Shown here one piece after another: positions 1 to 7,994 of a DNA stretch of 64,000 nucleotides (within the stretch, counting starts at the first letter, position 1; the number at the start of each line of letters is the position of its first letter). The notes under the pieces were generated by a model. That model worked only from the letters and a program-made list of their open reading frames with translations, was not told the DNA's origin and did no database searches. The position numbers and the translations under genes were made by a program. The DNA comes from Aulosira sp. FACHB-615 (lineage in GTDB: Bacteria; Cyanobacteriota; Cyanobacteriia; Cyanobacteriales; Nostocaceae). The DNA lies in the NCBI RefSeq assembly GCF_014698045.1, contig NZ_JACJSE010000005.1, positions 455,110 to 519,109 of the forward strand, in the 5' to 3' direction.

Positions 1-545
1 GCCTGACGATTAGGTACATTCTGCATCCGATCAATTAACGGATGTCCCACCCAACTGACATTTCCGCCATTTTCTTGATAATATCTGGCTTCTTCGGGGA
101 ATATTGCTAAGAGTTTGTCTGTAAAACCAACGATGCGAGAGGTATTTCGCAGACTCATTGACCAAACCCACTCTTGTGGGGCAATGTAATAAACCACAGG
201 CACATCTGGCAGATTTTGTCGCATATAAGTGCCGATGCCGAGGTTTGGCCCCATATAATCAATCAGCACCACTAAGTCTGGCGGGTTTTGCTTGAGATAG
301 GCGATCGCTTTTCGTTGTACTAATAAAGTGGGTACAACATAAGGCAAAGATTCTAAAAGACCCATTGAGCCAATCCCACTGGTATTGCCCAAAATATTTG
401 CCCCTGCCTTTGCCATTTTTTCGCCACCGAGGGCGACAATTTCTAACGCCAACCCAGCAGCAGCAGCTTGGCGTTGCATTGCTGCAATCAACAGCGAACC
501 TTGCAAATCGCCAGACACTTCGCCAGTGCTGATAAATATCCGCAT
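1..545 (-). CDS. lpxB: Lipid-A-disaccharide synthase, 5' part only
   Basis: The first ~181 codons of LpxB lie here; the rest runs off the window edge. LpxB is a peripheral inner-membrane glycosyltransferase (GT19) that joins UDP-2,3-diacylglucosamine and lipid X to make the lipid A disaccharide. The start MRIFISTGEVSGDLQGS is the family's typical N-terminus (SxGExSGD), followed by VLIDYMGPNLGIG and YYIAPQEWVWS, the latter matching the conserved YYISPQ(V/E)WAW stretch. The ATG at 545 is the only sensible start. It follows lpxA on the same strand and is probably the last gene of the lpxC-fabZ-lpxA-lpxB group. The gap to lpxA holds a perfect 13-bp hairpin. Confidence 0.95.
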   Translation of the reverse strand, partial: MRIFISTGEVSGDLQGSLLIAAMQRQAAAAGLALEIVALGGEKMAKAGANILGNTSGIGSMGLLESLPYVVPTLLVQRKAIAYLKQNPPDLVVLIDYMGPNLGIGTYMRQNLPDVPVVYYIAPQEWVWSMSLRNTSRIVGFTDKLLAIFPEEARYYQENGGNVSWVGHPLIDRMQNVPNRQ

Positions 546-600
546 TTTAATTAACAATTACTAAAAATTTTGCCATGAGAAATTAGAAGTTGAGTTAAAG

Positions 601-642
601 AAGAATTCAGAATCCAGGAGTCAGAATTAATTCTGAATTCTT
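601..642. repeat. Perfect 13-bp inverted repeat between lpxA and lpxB
   Basis: AAGAATTCAGAAT (601-613) is exactly complementary to ATTCTGAATTCTT (630-642). There is no T-run on either side, so it is probably a mobile or REP-type hairpin rather than a terminator. A sister hairpin with the same GAATTCAG core lies at 6823-6851. Confidence 0.75.
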
Positions 643-677
643 ACTTGCTGAATTCACCCTAATTTCTCAGATATAAC

Positions 678-1496
678 TTAAGAATCATCACTTGTGCCTG
701 CTTTACCTCTACCTGGAATCAAGCCACGTCTTCCTGGCATTTGAGACAAGAGTATAAAACGACGCAAATGTTGTAGTTCTTCTGTATCTCCTAGCTGTTC
801 TAACTGTTCTAATGCTTCTTTGAAACTCAAGTTAGAACGGTAGAGAATGCGGAAGGCTTTTTTGAGGGTTTGCAGGTCACTGGCGGACATTCCAGAACGC
901 TTCAGCCCCACCAAATTCAGGGTTCTGACCCGTACTGGATTACCTTCTACTAGCATATATGGCGGCACATCCCGATCAATGCGAGACATCCCACCTACCA
1001 TTGAGTGTCTACCAATATGGACAAATTGATGAACTCCCAAAACGCCGCCTAATCTGGCGCGAGACTCGATATGCACATGACCTGCTAAAGCTACCGAGTT
1101 GGGAATAATTACATGATCTTCAATGATGCAATTATGCGCCACATGCACATAAGCCATCAGCAAATTATTACTGCCGATGATTGTGGCTTCTCCCTCACCT
1201 GTGGCACGGTTAACGGTGACATACTCTCGAATTACATTGTCGTCACCGATTTTTACCCAGGTTGGCTCTCCTACAAATTTGAGATCCTGGGGTTCCATAC
1301 CAATAGCTGCACCTGGAAAAATCTGATTTCGCGCCCCAATTTCGCAAGGCCCTTCCAGCACTACATGAGCGCCAATAATTGTTTCTGGGCCAACTTTGAC
1401 ATGCGCTCCAATCACAGCATAGGCACCAACTTGCACTGTAGGGTGGAGTTCCGCTTTAGGATGAACTACCGCCGTTGGATGAATAAGAGTCTTCAA
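678..1496 (-). CDS. lpxA: UDP-N-acetylglucosamine acyltransferase
   Basis: LpxA carries out the first step of lipid A synthesis, moving a 3-hydroxyacyl chain from ACP to UDP-GlcNAc in the cytoplasm. The 272-aa protein is a left-handed beta-helix: hexapeptide-repeat residues (I/V/L-G-x-x) run from about residue 5 to 190, for example VHPKAELHPTVQVGAYAVIG. The catalytic segment AYVHVAHNC holds His118 and His121, equivalent to E. coli His122 and His125. A helical C-terminal domain follows (about 195-255). The length is close to the 262 aa of E. coli LpxA, with a short basic tail. The gene sits between fabZ and lpxB, the order known from many cyanobacteria and proteobacteria. Confidence 0.96.
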   Translation of the reverse strand: MKTLIHPTAVVHPKAELHPTVQVGAYAVIGAHVKVGPETIIGAHVVLEGPCEIGARNQIFPGAAIGMEPQDLKFVGEPTWVKIGDDNVIREYVTVNRATGEGEATIIGSNNLLMAYVHVAHNCIIEDHVIIPNSVALAGHVHIESRARLGGVLGVHQFVHIGRHSMVGGMSRIDRDVPPYMLVEGNPVRVRTLNLVGLKRSGMSASDLQTLKKAFRILYRSNLSFKEALEQLEQLGDTEELQHLRRFILLSQMPGRRGLIPGRGKAGTSDDS

Positions 1497-1787
1497 GGGT
1501 GAATCTCCAGAACTGTCGTGAGAAACCAGTGCGTTAATCGCAACTGGTGTTGCTGAGTTGTGATAACTTCAACAATCGAAAGTGTCGGGCAAAGCAAGTT
1601 AAGTGTGAGGGCAGCGAAAATTCAGAAATTTTCAAATACTGTGTGGACAGTTGTTAATCTGTGATGCTTGTTTAGATTTGAGCCTCAGTATATAACAATA
1701 GCCAAGCCAGTTATGACATTGTAATAACTGGTTTTATACTCAGCACGTTGCCATATCACGGTTGTACCAAGACACTCAAACAAGTTG
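1497..1787. other. Spacer between fabZ and lpxA
   Basis: This 291-bp stretch has no credible reading frame. It contains one 8-bp inverted repeat, CCAGTTAT (1707-1714) with ATAACTGG (1724-1731). Nothing else is evident. Confidence 0.5.
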
Positions 1788-2312
1788 TTAACCAACTAAA
1801 GAAAACATCAATTCGCCTTCAGCAGCGAGTTGTCCGTCAACTTCGGCCCGAGCTTGCATCTTCCCAAACCGACGTTGTTTGATACATAACAGTTCCACTG
1901 TCATAATCAGTTGATCTCCAGGGACAACTTGACGACGAAAGCGGGCTTTATCAATGCCAGCAAAGACAAACAGTCCACCTGCATTGTATTCTGGTAGTTG
2001 TGTTAACACAATTCCACCGACTTGTGCCATTGCTTCGACAATTAGCACACCTGGCATGAGTGGTCTACCGGGGAAATGTCCTTGAAATTGAGGTTCGTTA
2101 ATAGTAACATTTTTAACGCCTACAGCCACTTTTCCTGGTACATAGTCAATAATTTTGTCTACCAGTAGAAATGGATAGCGATGGGGGAGCAACTGCTGAA
2201 TTTCTTCGGATGTGAAGGTTTTTTTCACTTCCGGTGCAGTGGGAGTTTGGGTGGTATCAGATGAGGATGCGATCGCATCGCTACTATTTACTTCTGCAAG
2301 AATTGACGACAT
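1788..2312 (-). CDS. fabZ: 3-hydroxyacyl-[ACP] dehydratase FabZ
   Basis: FabZ removes water from beta-hydroxyacyl-ACP in type II fatty acid synthesis and competes with LpxA/LpxC for the 3-hydroxyacyl pool, which explains its place in the lpx cluster. The protein is a single hot-dog domain with LLPHRYPFLLVDKI (42-55), GHFPGRPLMPGVLIVEAMAQ (78-97), catalytic His79 and Glu93, and the late motif RRQVVPGDQL. At 174 aa it is about 25 residues longer than E. coli FabZ. The extra residues are a Ser/Thr-rich N-terminal extension (about 1-30), so a shorter start is possible, although no internal Met occurs before the conserved part. Confidence 0.95.
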   Translation of the reverse strand: MSSILAEVNSSDAIASSSDTTQTPTAPEVKKTFTSEEIQQLLPHRYPFLLVDKIIDYVPGKVAVGVKNVTINEPQFQGHFPGRPLMPGVLIVEAMAQVGGIVLTQLPEYNAGGLFVFAGIDKARFRRQVVPGDQLIMTVELLCIKQRRFGKMQARAEVDGQLAAEGELMFSLVG

Positions 2313-2369
2313 TGGCAGTTTGTGTGACTTTGACTGTGGAAATTAAAAGTGGAATGGCGTTGAAACCCC

Positions 2370-3239
2370 TCAGATTTTGTCAGTGGGATTTTGCTGTGCC
2401 GCTAAAATCCTTTCGGCGAGTTGAATATGTAAATTGTGGCTGGCTTTATACGCTAAGAAATGAGCTTGGGGGAAATTTCCCAATAAACTCAAATCTCCTA
2501 CTAAGTCCAACATCTTATGACGGACTGGCTCATTTGCAAATCTTAATGGCGGATTTAACCATCCTTCAGAGCCGCAAACCAGTGCATTGTCTAAGCTGCC
2601 GCCTTTAATTAATCCAGCCTGTTGTAAGTATTCTATTTGATGTAATAAACCAAAGGTACGCGCAGGGGCAATTTCCGCCGCAAAGCTAACAGCCGCCTCA
2701 CCGACATCAGCCGCTAATAACCAACTGTGCCATTGATTGCCAATTGCAGGTAAATCAAAATCAATCCCATAGCTAAAGCGGGTTTCTGCGGCTGGGATAG
2801 CACAAACAAAGGCATCATTTTGATAAATCCAGATTGGTTCTGCAAGAACCCATTGCGCTGAGTTATCGTCTACTGTTTGCGGTTGTAAGCCAACTTGAGC
2901 CACACTAGCAGCCCAAATTTGGGCTGAACCATCCAACAACGGCACTTCTGGCCCATCAATTTCAATGCGGGCATTATTCACACCCATACTTGACAAGGTT
3001 GCCAATAAATGCTCGACTGTACGGACAGATGCTGCACCTTTACCCAATTGAGTAGACAGTACAGTTTCATTGACTGCGGCAATTTGGGCGGGAATGATTG
3101 GCAAATCTGGCAAATCTACCCGCACAAAATAACGCCCGCTATTGGCTGGGGCTGGTAATATCCGCACATTGGTAGCAATACCGCTATGCAGTCCGACTCC
3201 TGTTTGGCAGATTTCCCCGGCGATGGTGTGCTGTTGCAT
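2370..3239 (-). CDS. lpxC: UDP-3-O-acyl-N-acetylglucosamine deacetylase
   Basis: LpxC is the zinc-dependent deacetylase that commits UDP-GlcNAc to lipid A synthesis. The N-terminus QHTIAGEICQTGVGLHSG is typical. Zinc ligands are visible as His77 in VEHLLATL and His241/Asp245 in RHKMLDLVGDL, with the catalytic SHNLHI histidine at 268. The length is 289 aa, near the ~305 aa norm. The gene lies 57 bp upstream of fabZ on the same strand. It is preceded by a repeat-rich 154-bp spacer after the Omp85 gene, so transcription from the Omp85 promoter may be attenuated there. Confidence 0.96.
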   Translation of the reverse strand: MQQHTIAGEICQTGVGLHSGIATNVRILPAPANSGRYFVRVDLPDLPIIPAQIAAVNETVLSTQLGKGAASVRTVEHLLATLSSMGVNNARIEIDGPEVPLLDGSAQIWAASVAQVGLQPQTVDDNSAQWVLAEPIWIYQNDAFVCAIPAAETRFSYGIDFDLPAIGNQWHSWLLAADVGEAAVSFAAEIAPARTFGLLHQIEYLQQAGLIKGGSLDNALVCGSEGWLNPPLRFANEPVRHKMLDLVGDLSLLGNFPQAHFLAYKASHNLHIQLAERILAAQQNPTDKI

Positions 3240-3301
3240 CGGCGAAAATTTAATACACCTTAATAAATAGTCAAGGGTCGAGGGTCAAAGAGTCAAGAGA
3301 A

Positions 3302-3347
3302 AGTATGAAGTATGAAGTGTGAAAAAGCTAATTTCATACTTCATACT
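3302..3347. repeat. 15-bp perfect inverted repeat downstream of the Omp85 gene
   Basis: AGTATGAAGTATGAA (3302-3316) pairs exactly with TTCATACTTCATACT (3333-3347). Each arm is itself a tandem copy of the heptamer AGTATGA, a short tandemly repeated repetitive (STRR) motif of cyanobacteria. The hairpin could act as an intercistronic stem in a shared Omp85-lpxC transcript. No T-run is present. Confidence 0.7.
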
Positions 3348-3393
3348 ACCCTTCGGGAAGCCGCGCAGAGCGCGTCTACACACTTCATACTTT

Positions 3394-5859
3394 TTAAAAT
3401 CTTTCCCCAATGCCGAAGTTGATGCGGCTATCACCATCATCGTTGATACCGTAGTCGATACGAATTGGCCCCAGAGGTGATTGGACGCGCACACCCAAAC
3501 CATAACCATAGCCAGTACCGTTTTTGTTGAGAACATCCGCCGCCCTAGTATTGGTGCCTAAGTCAGTACCAAAATCGACAAAGGCTGCACCACTTACGAT
3601 GGAAAATACAGGGAAGCGATACTCTAAAGTTGCTTGCACGTAACTACGGCTGCTGGCTAGTGTTCCTTCTTCATAACCACGCACGGAGTTACTACCGCCT
3701 AAAGTAAAGGCTTCGTAGGGAGGTAAATCGCCGAGGATAGTACCGCCTTGAATGTTAAAGGCGAGAGTTTGTGCGCCTTTGGAAAAGTTTAAGAGCTTCA
3801 CGGGGATGTATTGGCTATAGCTCCCCCGTAGTCTAGTGAGTAAAATATTACCTTCGCCTATTGGTAATGACTGGTCAACTCCGAAGCGCAGGAACGAACC
3901 ACTGGTAGGCTGTAGGGCATTGTTACGGCGATCGCGCTGTGTACCTAGTTGTAATAATACCAAGTCGTCTTGGCCTGTACCAGAGAAGCTTAAGGGAATT
4001 AATTCTCCAGCTTGGCCATTGTTGTAAACTGTACCAAATCTTCTGAGATTACCATCAGCATCGCGGGTGGAAACGCGCTGATATTGCAACCCGGCTGAGG
4101 CTGTCCATTCAGAACGTTCGTAGGGATTTTTGGACAACGGACGAGTAAAGGTAACGCCACCACCTAAACGTAACACACGGGGGCGATCGCCATCGTCATC
4201 TCCGGCTCTGAAGGTTTCCACGTTGTTCTCATCTCCTTCAAATACTAAGGAAATCGAACTGCGGCGGAAAATATTGGCTGTGTAAGAGGTGCGGTAAGGA
4301 TCACCCGCAATCCAGGGGTCGGTGTAGCGTAAATCAAATAGTAATTCCCTGGTTCCTACCTGGACTTCTGCACCTAATTTTTGGTTTCTGCCGTTGAGGT
4401 TTTGCTGTTGATAGCTGACTGTACCAAATAATCCACTGGCAGAACTAATACCAGCACCAGCCGCGATCGAACCGCTACTGCGTTCGGCAACATTAATTAC
4501 TACATCTACTTTGCTGGGGTCAGTACCAGGGTCTAAAGAAACATTCACATCTTCAAACAAACCTAGTCCAAATACCCGTTGTAGGTCTTTTTGAACTATA
4601 TTTCTGTTAAATATTTGTCCTGGTTTTAATTCTACTTCCCGTGTAATAATATACTCTTGTGTCCGTCCGCGAATTGGTCTACCTTGGTCGTCTGTTTCTT
4701 GACCTTCTTTGTTGCGGAACCGGACTTTAATATTTTCCACTACGCCTTCGGCGACTTGCAGCGTCACCACCCCATTTTCGGAAACTTGGGGCGCACCAAT
4801 CACATTGGCTAACACATAACCTTGGTCTTGATAGCGTTTGCTTAAGGTCTTGATTCCTTCTTGCAAGTCGCGTAGGTTGAGGATTTTACCATACTGATCT
4901 TTAAAAACTTCATCCGCCGTACTTGCTGGCAGAACCGAAGCAACACCAGTTCCAGGATTAGCTTCGACTTGCACTTTTGTAAGTACGGGGTTGGGCTGGA
5001 CAATAAAGCTGACTCGCACGCCCAAGGGTGTATCTTCTGGTACAGCTTGGACGTTAGAAAAGAAACCTGTACCAAAAATCGAATTAATATCTTCTTGTAG
5101 TTGGGTGCGGGTGGTTGTTCGCCCTGGTTGAGTCCGAATGACTTGATAAACTCGATCTTCTAATTCTGGGGGTAATTGTCCTGCTTGGGGTTTGACGACT
5201 ACTTCTGATACCAATACCCTTGGTTCTGTTGATTCGGTAGCGCCATTCGGTTGGGTATTCCCTGGAGATGTGGGAAACGCAGGTTCGATGGTGGGGGGGG
5301 TGGTATTTTCTGGCTGGGGATTTTGGGGAAATGCCGGTTCGATGGTTGGGGGGGTGGTATTTTCCGGCTGAGGGTTTTGGGGAAATGCCGGTTCGATGGT
5401 AGTGGGGGGAGTAGTATTTTCCGGCTGGGGATTTTGGGGAGATGCCGGTTCGATGGTTGCTGGGGTAGTATTTTCTGGAGATGCAGGTTGTGTTGCTGGA
5501 GTGGAACTATCAGGAATGGTGTTGGGCTGTTGAGTATCAGAGTTGGGGATTGTTTCTGGCGTTTGGGCAATGGTTGGGACTATCACCTGTGATTTTGCAT
5601 CTGATGGTGTTGGCAAAATGGTCACAGATTTTGGTTGAGTATCTTTGAGTACTTTAGCCTCTGGGGAGGCGATCGCAGTTGGTAAACTTTCCCTCGCTGA
5701 ACTTTGCCCTGCGTCCTTCTCTTGTGGCTGCTTTGTAGCGGGTTTTAAAATTTTCGCTGTGGGTTGTAAATCTTCAGCAGTTTGGGCATTCGCTCTAAAA
5801 GAGCCACTTAATGGCGCTGCAATTGCTACAGCTGCTACTAATATAGGAGATAAACGCAT
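3394..5859 (-). CDS. Outer-membrane assembly protein, Omp85/BamA family
   Basis: This is a predicted outer-membrane barrel that inserts beta-barrel proteins, the cyanobacterial relative of BamA and Toc75. The ATG at 5859 is preferred because GAGG lies about 8 bases upstream; this gives 821 aa with an N-terminal signal peptide (MRLSPILVAAVAIAAPLSG). A low-complexity Pro/Glu/Asn/Thr region follows (about 70-215), including four near-identical PENTTPPTIEPAFPQNPQ-type units. POTRA domains come next (VSEVVVKP..., VLTKVQVEANPG..., VENIKVRFRN), then a C-terminal Omp85 barrel (GGSNSVRGYEEG, the conserved VRGY/F motif of loop 6, ending RINFGIGERF). Only cyanobacterial and plastid members carry such Pro-rich N-terminal regions. 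It is the first gene of the lpx group, and Omp85-lpxC-fabZ-lpxA-lpxB synteny is common in cyanobacteria. Confidence 0.93.
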   Translation of the reverse strand: MRLSPILVAAVAIAAPLSGSFRANAQTAEDLQPTAKILKPATKQPQEKDAGQSSARESLPTAIASPEAKVLKDTQPKSVTILPTPSDAKSQVIVPTIAQTPETIPNSDTQQPNTIPDSSTPATQPASPENTTPATIEPASPQNPQPENTTPPTTIEPAFPQNPQPENTTPPTIEPAFPQNPQPENTTPPTIEPAFPTSPGNTQPNGATESTEPRVLVSEVVVKPQAGQLPPELEDRVYQVIRTQPGRTTTRTQLQEDINSIFGTGFFSNVQAVPEDTPLGVRVSFIVQPNPVLTKVQVEANPGTGVASVLPASTADEVFKDQYGKILNLRDLQEGIKTLSKRYQDQGYVLANVIGAPQVSENGVVTLQVAEGVVENIKVRFRNKEGQETDDQGRPIRGRTQEYIITREVELKPGQIFNRNIVQKDLQRVFGLGLFEDVNVSLDPGTDPSKVDVVINVAERSSGSIAAGAGISSASGLFGTVSYQQQNLNGRNQKLGAEVQVGTRELLFDLRYTDPWIAGDPYRTSYTANIFRRSSISLVFEGDENNVETFRAGDDDGDRPRVLRLGGGVTFTRPLSKNPYERSEWTASAGLQYQRVSTRDADGNLRRFGTVYNNGQAGELIPLSFSGTGQDDLVLLQLGTQRDRRNNALQPTSGSFLRFGVDQSLPIGEGNILLTRLRGSYSQYIPVKLLNFSKGAQTLAFNIQGGTILGDLPPYEAFTLGGSNSVRGYEEGTLASSRSYVQATLEYRFPVFSIVSGAAFVDFGTDLGTNTRAADVLNKNGTGYGYGLGVRVQSPLGPIRIDYGINDDGDSRINFGIGERF
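5268..5462 (-). repeat. Tandem repeats encoding the Pro-rich region of the Omp85 protein
   Basis: About four units of roughly 54-57 bp, each coding for a P-E-N-T-T-P-(P)-T-I-E-P-A-F-P-Q-N-P-Q type block. All unit lengths are multiples of three, so copy number can change without a frameshift. Confidence 0.8.
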
Positions 5860-5968
5860 TATATATTCCTCTTCACTTCCGCACACAATCACACACTAGT
5901 TATTAGTCATTAGTCGTTGGTCATTTGTCCTTTGTCAAGACCAATGACCAATGACAAGGTACATCAGT

Positions 5969-6706
5969 TTAATTTTTACTGTCTACTGTTTGCAGCACTC
6001 GCTGTAAAACCTCTTGGTACGCATCTTCTACATTGCCTAAATCTCGGCGGAAGCGGTCTTTATCCAGGACGCGACGGTTGGGGTCAGTTTCTGTAGTGTC
6101 CCACAAACGACAGGTGTCTGGACTAATCTCATCTGCCAGGAGTATTTGCTGTTGTGAATCTAAGCCGAATTCTAGTTTGAAGTCTACTAAGGTAATGCCA
6201 CATTGCTGCCAAAAGCTCCGCAGAAACTCGTTGATTTGCAATGCTAGATTCTTAATTAGGTCTACTTGTTCCTCTGTAGCTAATTCCATTAAGAGTAGGC
6301 GATCGCGTGTCAACAACGGGTCTCCTAATTGATCATTCTTGTAATAAAACTCTACCAAGGGCTGTTGCAAAACTGTACCCACTGGTAAACCTGTTTGTTG
6401 ACTCAGGCTACCCGCCGCAATATTTCTCACGACTACTTCTAAGGGTAAAATTTTCACCGCTTTCACCCGCATTTGATTAGGGGACGGGCTGTCAATAAAG
6501 TGGGTTTTAACCCCTTGGGCTTCCAACTGTTTAAATAACTCGCTAGAAATACTACAGTTAATTTTTCCTTTGCCAATGATACTGCCACGCTTTTGGGCGT
6601 TAAACGCAGTTGCATCATCTTTAAAATCAGCCAGCAAGATTTCTGGATTATCTGTTGTATAGAGTATTTTTGCTTTGCCTTCGTAGACTTTAGAATGAAC
6701 AGACAT
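5969..6706 (-). CDS. purC: SAICAR synthetase
   Basis: PurC condenses CAIR with aspartate using ATP to give SAICAR in purine synthesis. The 245-aa protein shows YEGKAKILY at the start (the KxKxxY nucleotide-binding strand), VKILPLEVVVRNIAAGS (the conserved EVVVRN.xxGS motif), TLVDFKLEFG, and ILLADEISPDTCRLW (the ADExSPDxxRxW motif). The length is that of the bacterial short form. It lies 109 bp upstream of the Omp85 gene on the same strand. The intervening bases contain TTAGTCATT-type short repeats and no clear terminator. Confidence 0.96.
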   Translation of the reverse strand: MSVHSKVYEGKAKILYTTDNPEILLADFKDDATAFNAQKRGSIIGKGKINCSISSELFKQLEAQGVKTHFIDSPSPNQMRVKAVKILPLEVVVRNIAAGSLSQQTGLPVGTVLQQPLVEFYYKNDQLGDPLLTRDRLLLMELATEEQVDLIKNLALQINEFLRSFWQQCGITLVDFKLEFGLDSQQQILLADEISPDTCRLWDTTETDPNRRVLDKDRFRRDLGNVEDAYQEVLQRVLQTVDSKN

Positions 6707-7552
6707 GGTAGGAGGTCAACTTTTCAGCAATGGGAGACTTGTGTCCTTTCGGGCTTCACCATTTTATCTTTAGTTAACAAAGATTCGCTAATTAATCGCC
6801 AGTGCATAATCAAAAAATGCTAAGAATTCAGGAGTCAGAAGCCTGAATTCTGCATAAGAATAGGCTCTCTACTAGCTGTGAGAACTAAATTCTGTATTTT
6901 ATTGACTGACACTCTGCTGTAAATTCATCAATTTTGAAATGAGATTTCAGGGTTTTCAACAGTAGTCTGATATCAAATTTGCTGAGTATTACCCGTAAAT
7001 CTTGTGACTGTAATACACCCGTATAAAATTGGTTTATACCTTTGATGGAGTAGGACAAAAGCTGCCCTTAGAGAATTAAATTTTACTGGTCAGCACCAGT
7101 AAGTTATAGTAAAGATTAATTACCTGATGCTGAAACTCAGATATATAATATATAACCTCTAGTAGAGGTAAATTTCCCAGGAAACTATTACACTCTGACT
7201 GTAGATTTTTTTACTCAAAAACTGATTTTTTTATAGAAAATAAAGTATAAATCATGACTAAGTAAATAGCTATTGAAAATTTTGATTGGTGTTTAATACC
7301 AGAGAATGTCAATTAGTAATTGGCAGAAGGATACACTATTAGGAATTACTGCACAACGATCAATACTAATCAAGCTTTTTTGCTTTTAGCAGCAAAATAT
7401 AGAAATCCTACTCGATTTCTCAAATACCTGTTGAGGTAGAAACAAGAGAGTCGATTTGTTGGTAATTCATAAAATACTTGCTAGAAGTGCATAAATCATG
7501 GCTTGAGTTCAGATATTAAAACAATAATGGAGTTTAATAAGTGGAGCAGAAG
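6707..7552. other. Long AT-rich gap upstream of purC
   Basis: About 845 bp between divergent genes without a believable reading frame. It holds the hairpin at 6823-6851 and scattered AT-rich runs (near 7140-7160 and 7205-7250) that could contain promoters for both purC and the small gene at 7553. No riboswitch-like conserved core was recognised. A purine-linked regulator cannot be excluded by eye. Confidence 0.4.
6823..6851. repeat. 10-bp hairpin of the GAATTCAG family
   Basis: AGAATTCAGG (6823-6832) pairs with CCTGAATTCT (6842-6851), with the loop AGTCAGAAG. It shares its arm core and the AGTCAGAA loop sequence with the hairpin at 601-642, so the two are copies of one small dispersed element. 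Confidence 0.7.
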
Positions 7553-7816
7553 ATGGTGGACAAAGATGATTTTATTTATCCCAAAGGTCGATATTATGGG
7601 CAAGTTAAACCCGAAAACTTAGTATTTAATGCGAATCTTCAGGAATTTGCGAATAAAGTTAGTTATGTTTGTAGCTTAGAAACGGGTGGAAAAATCCCGC
7701 CAGAAGATGCTTACGAACAAATCAAAGCTTTGTGGAAACAGCTAAAACAAAGTAAAAAACAGCTAAAAATTGGCGAAAATCCTTTTAGAAATGAAGGCGG
7801 AGAAGCTGAAGAATAA
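7553..7816 (+). CDS. Small conserved cyanobacterial protein, unknown function
   Basis: An 87-aa acidic/basic soluble protein with no signal peptide or membrane segment. The ATG at 7553 is chosen over the GTG at 7541 because GGAG (7543-7546) is placed 6 bases before it. The sequence has a charged N-terminus (MVDKDDFIYPKGRYYGQ), a central helix with FANKVSYVCSLETGGKIPPEDAYEQIKALW split by a turn, and a Lys-rich helix near the end. It resembles a small family found widely in cyanobacteria (possibly the one filed as DUF7219), but I cannot confirm the family by eye. It stands alone with wide gaps on both sides. No function is proposed. Confidence 0.75.
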   Translation: MVDKDDFIYPKGRYYGQVKPENLVFNANLQEFANKVSYVCSLETGGKIPPEDAYEQIKALWKQLKQSKKQLKIGENPFRNEGGEAEE

Positions 7817-7994
7817 GATAAAAATTGTGCAGGTAGGGAGTAGGGAGTAGTAAAAAGCCTTTTCTAAGTTCAATGATTTTTTTCAAAATCAAATATTAGT
7901 CATTACTTTATCTTGTCGTGACTGCTTGCCAGCATCTCACTGATTCAGGAATATCAAAAAGCTTTTGTAATCAGAAATTAAAAAATTTGGGTAT

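Noticed and set aside
5199..5592. Long opposite-strand and alternative-frame ORFs over the Omp85 Pro-rich repeats
   Set aside because: They exist because tandem repeats whose unit length is a multiple of three stay open in several frames. No independent evidence.
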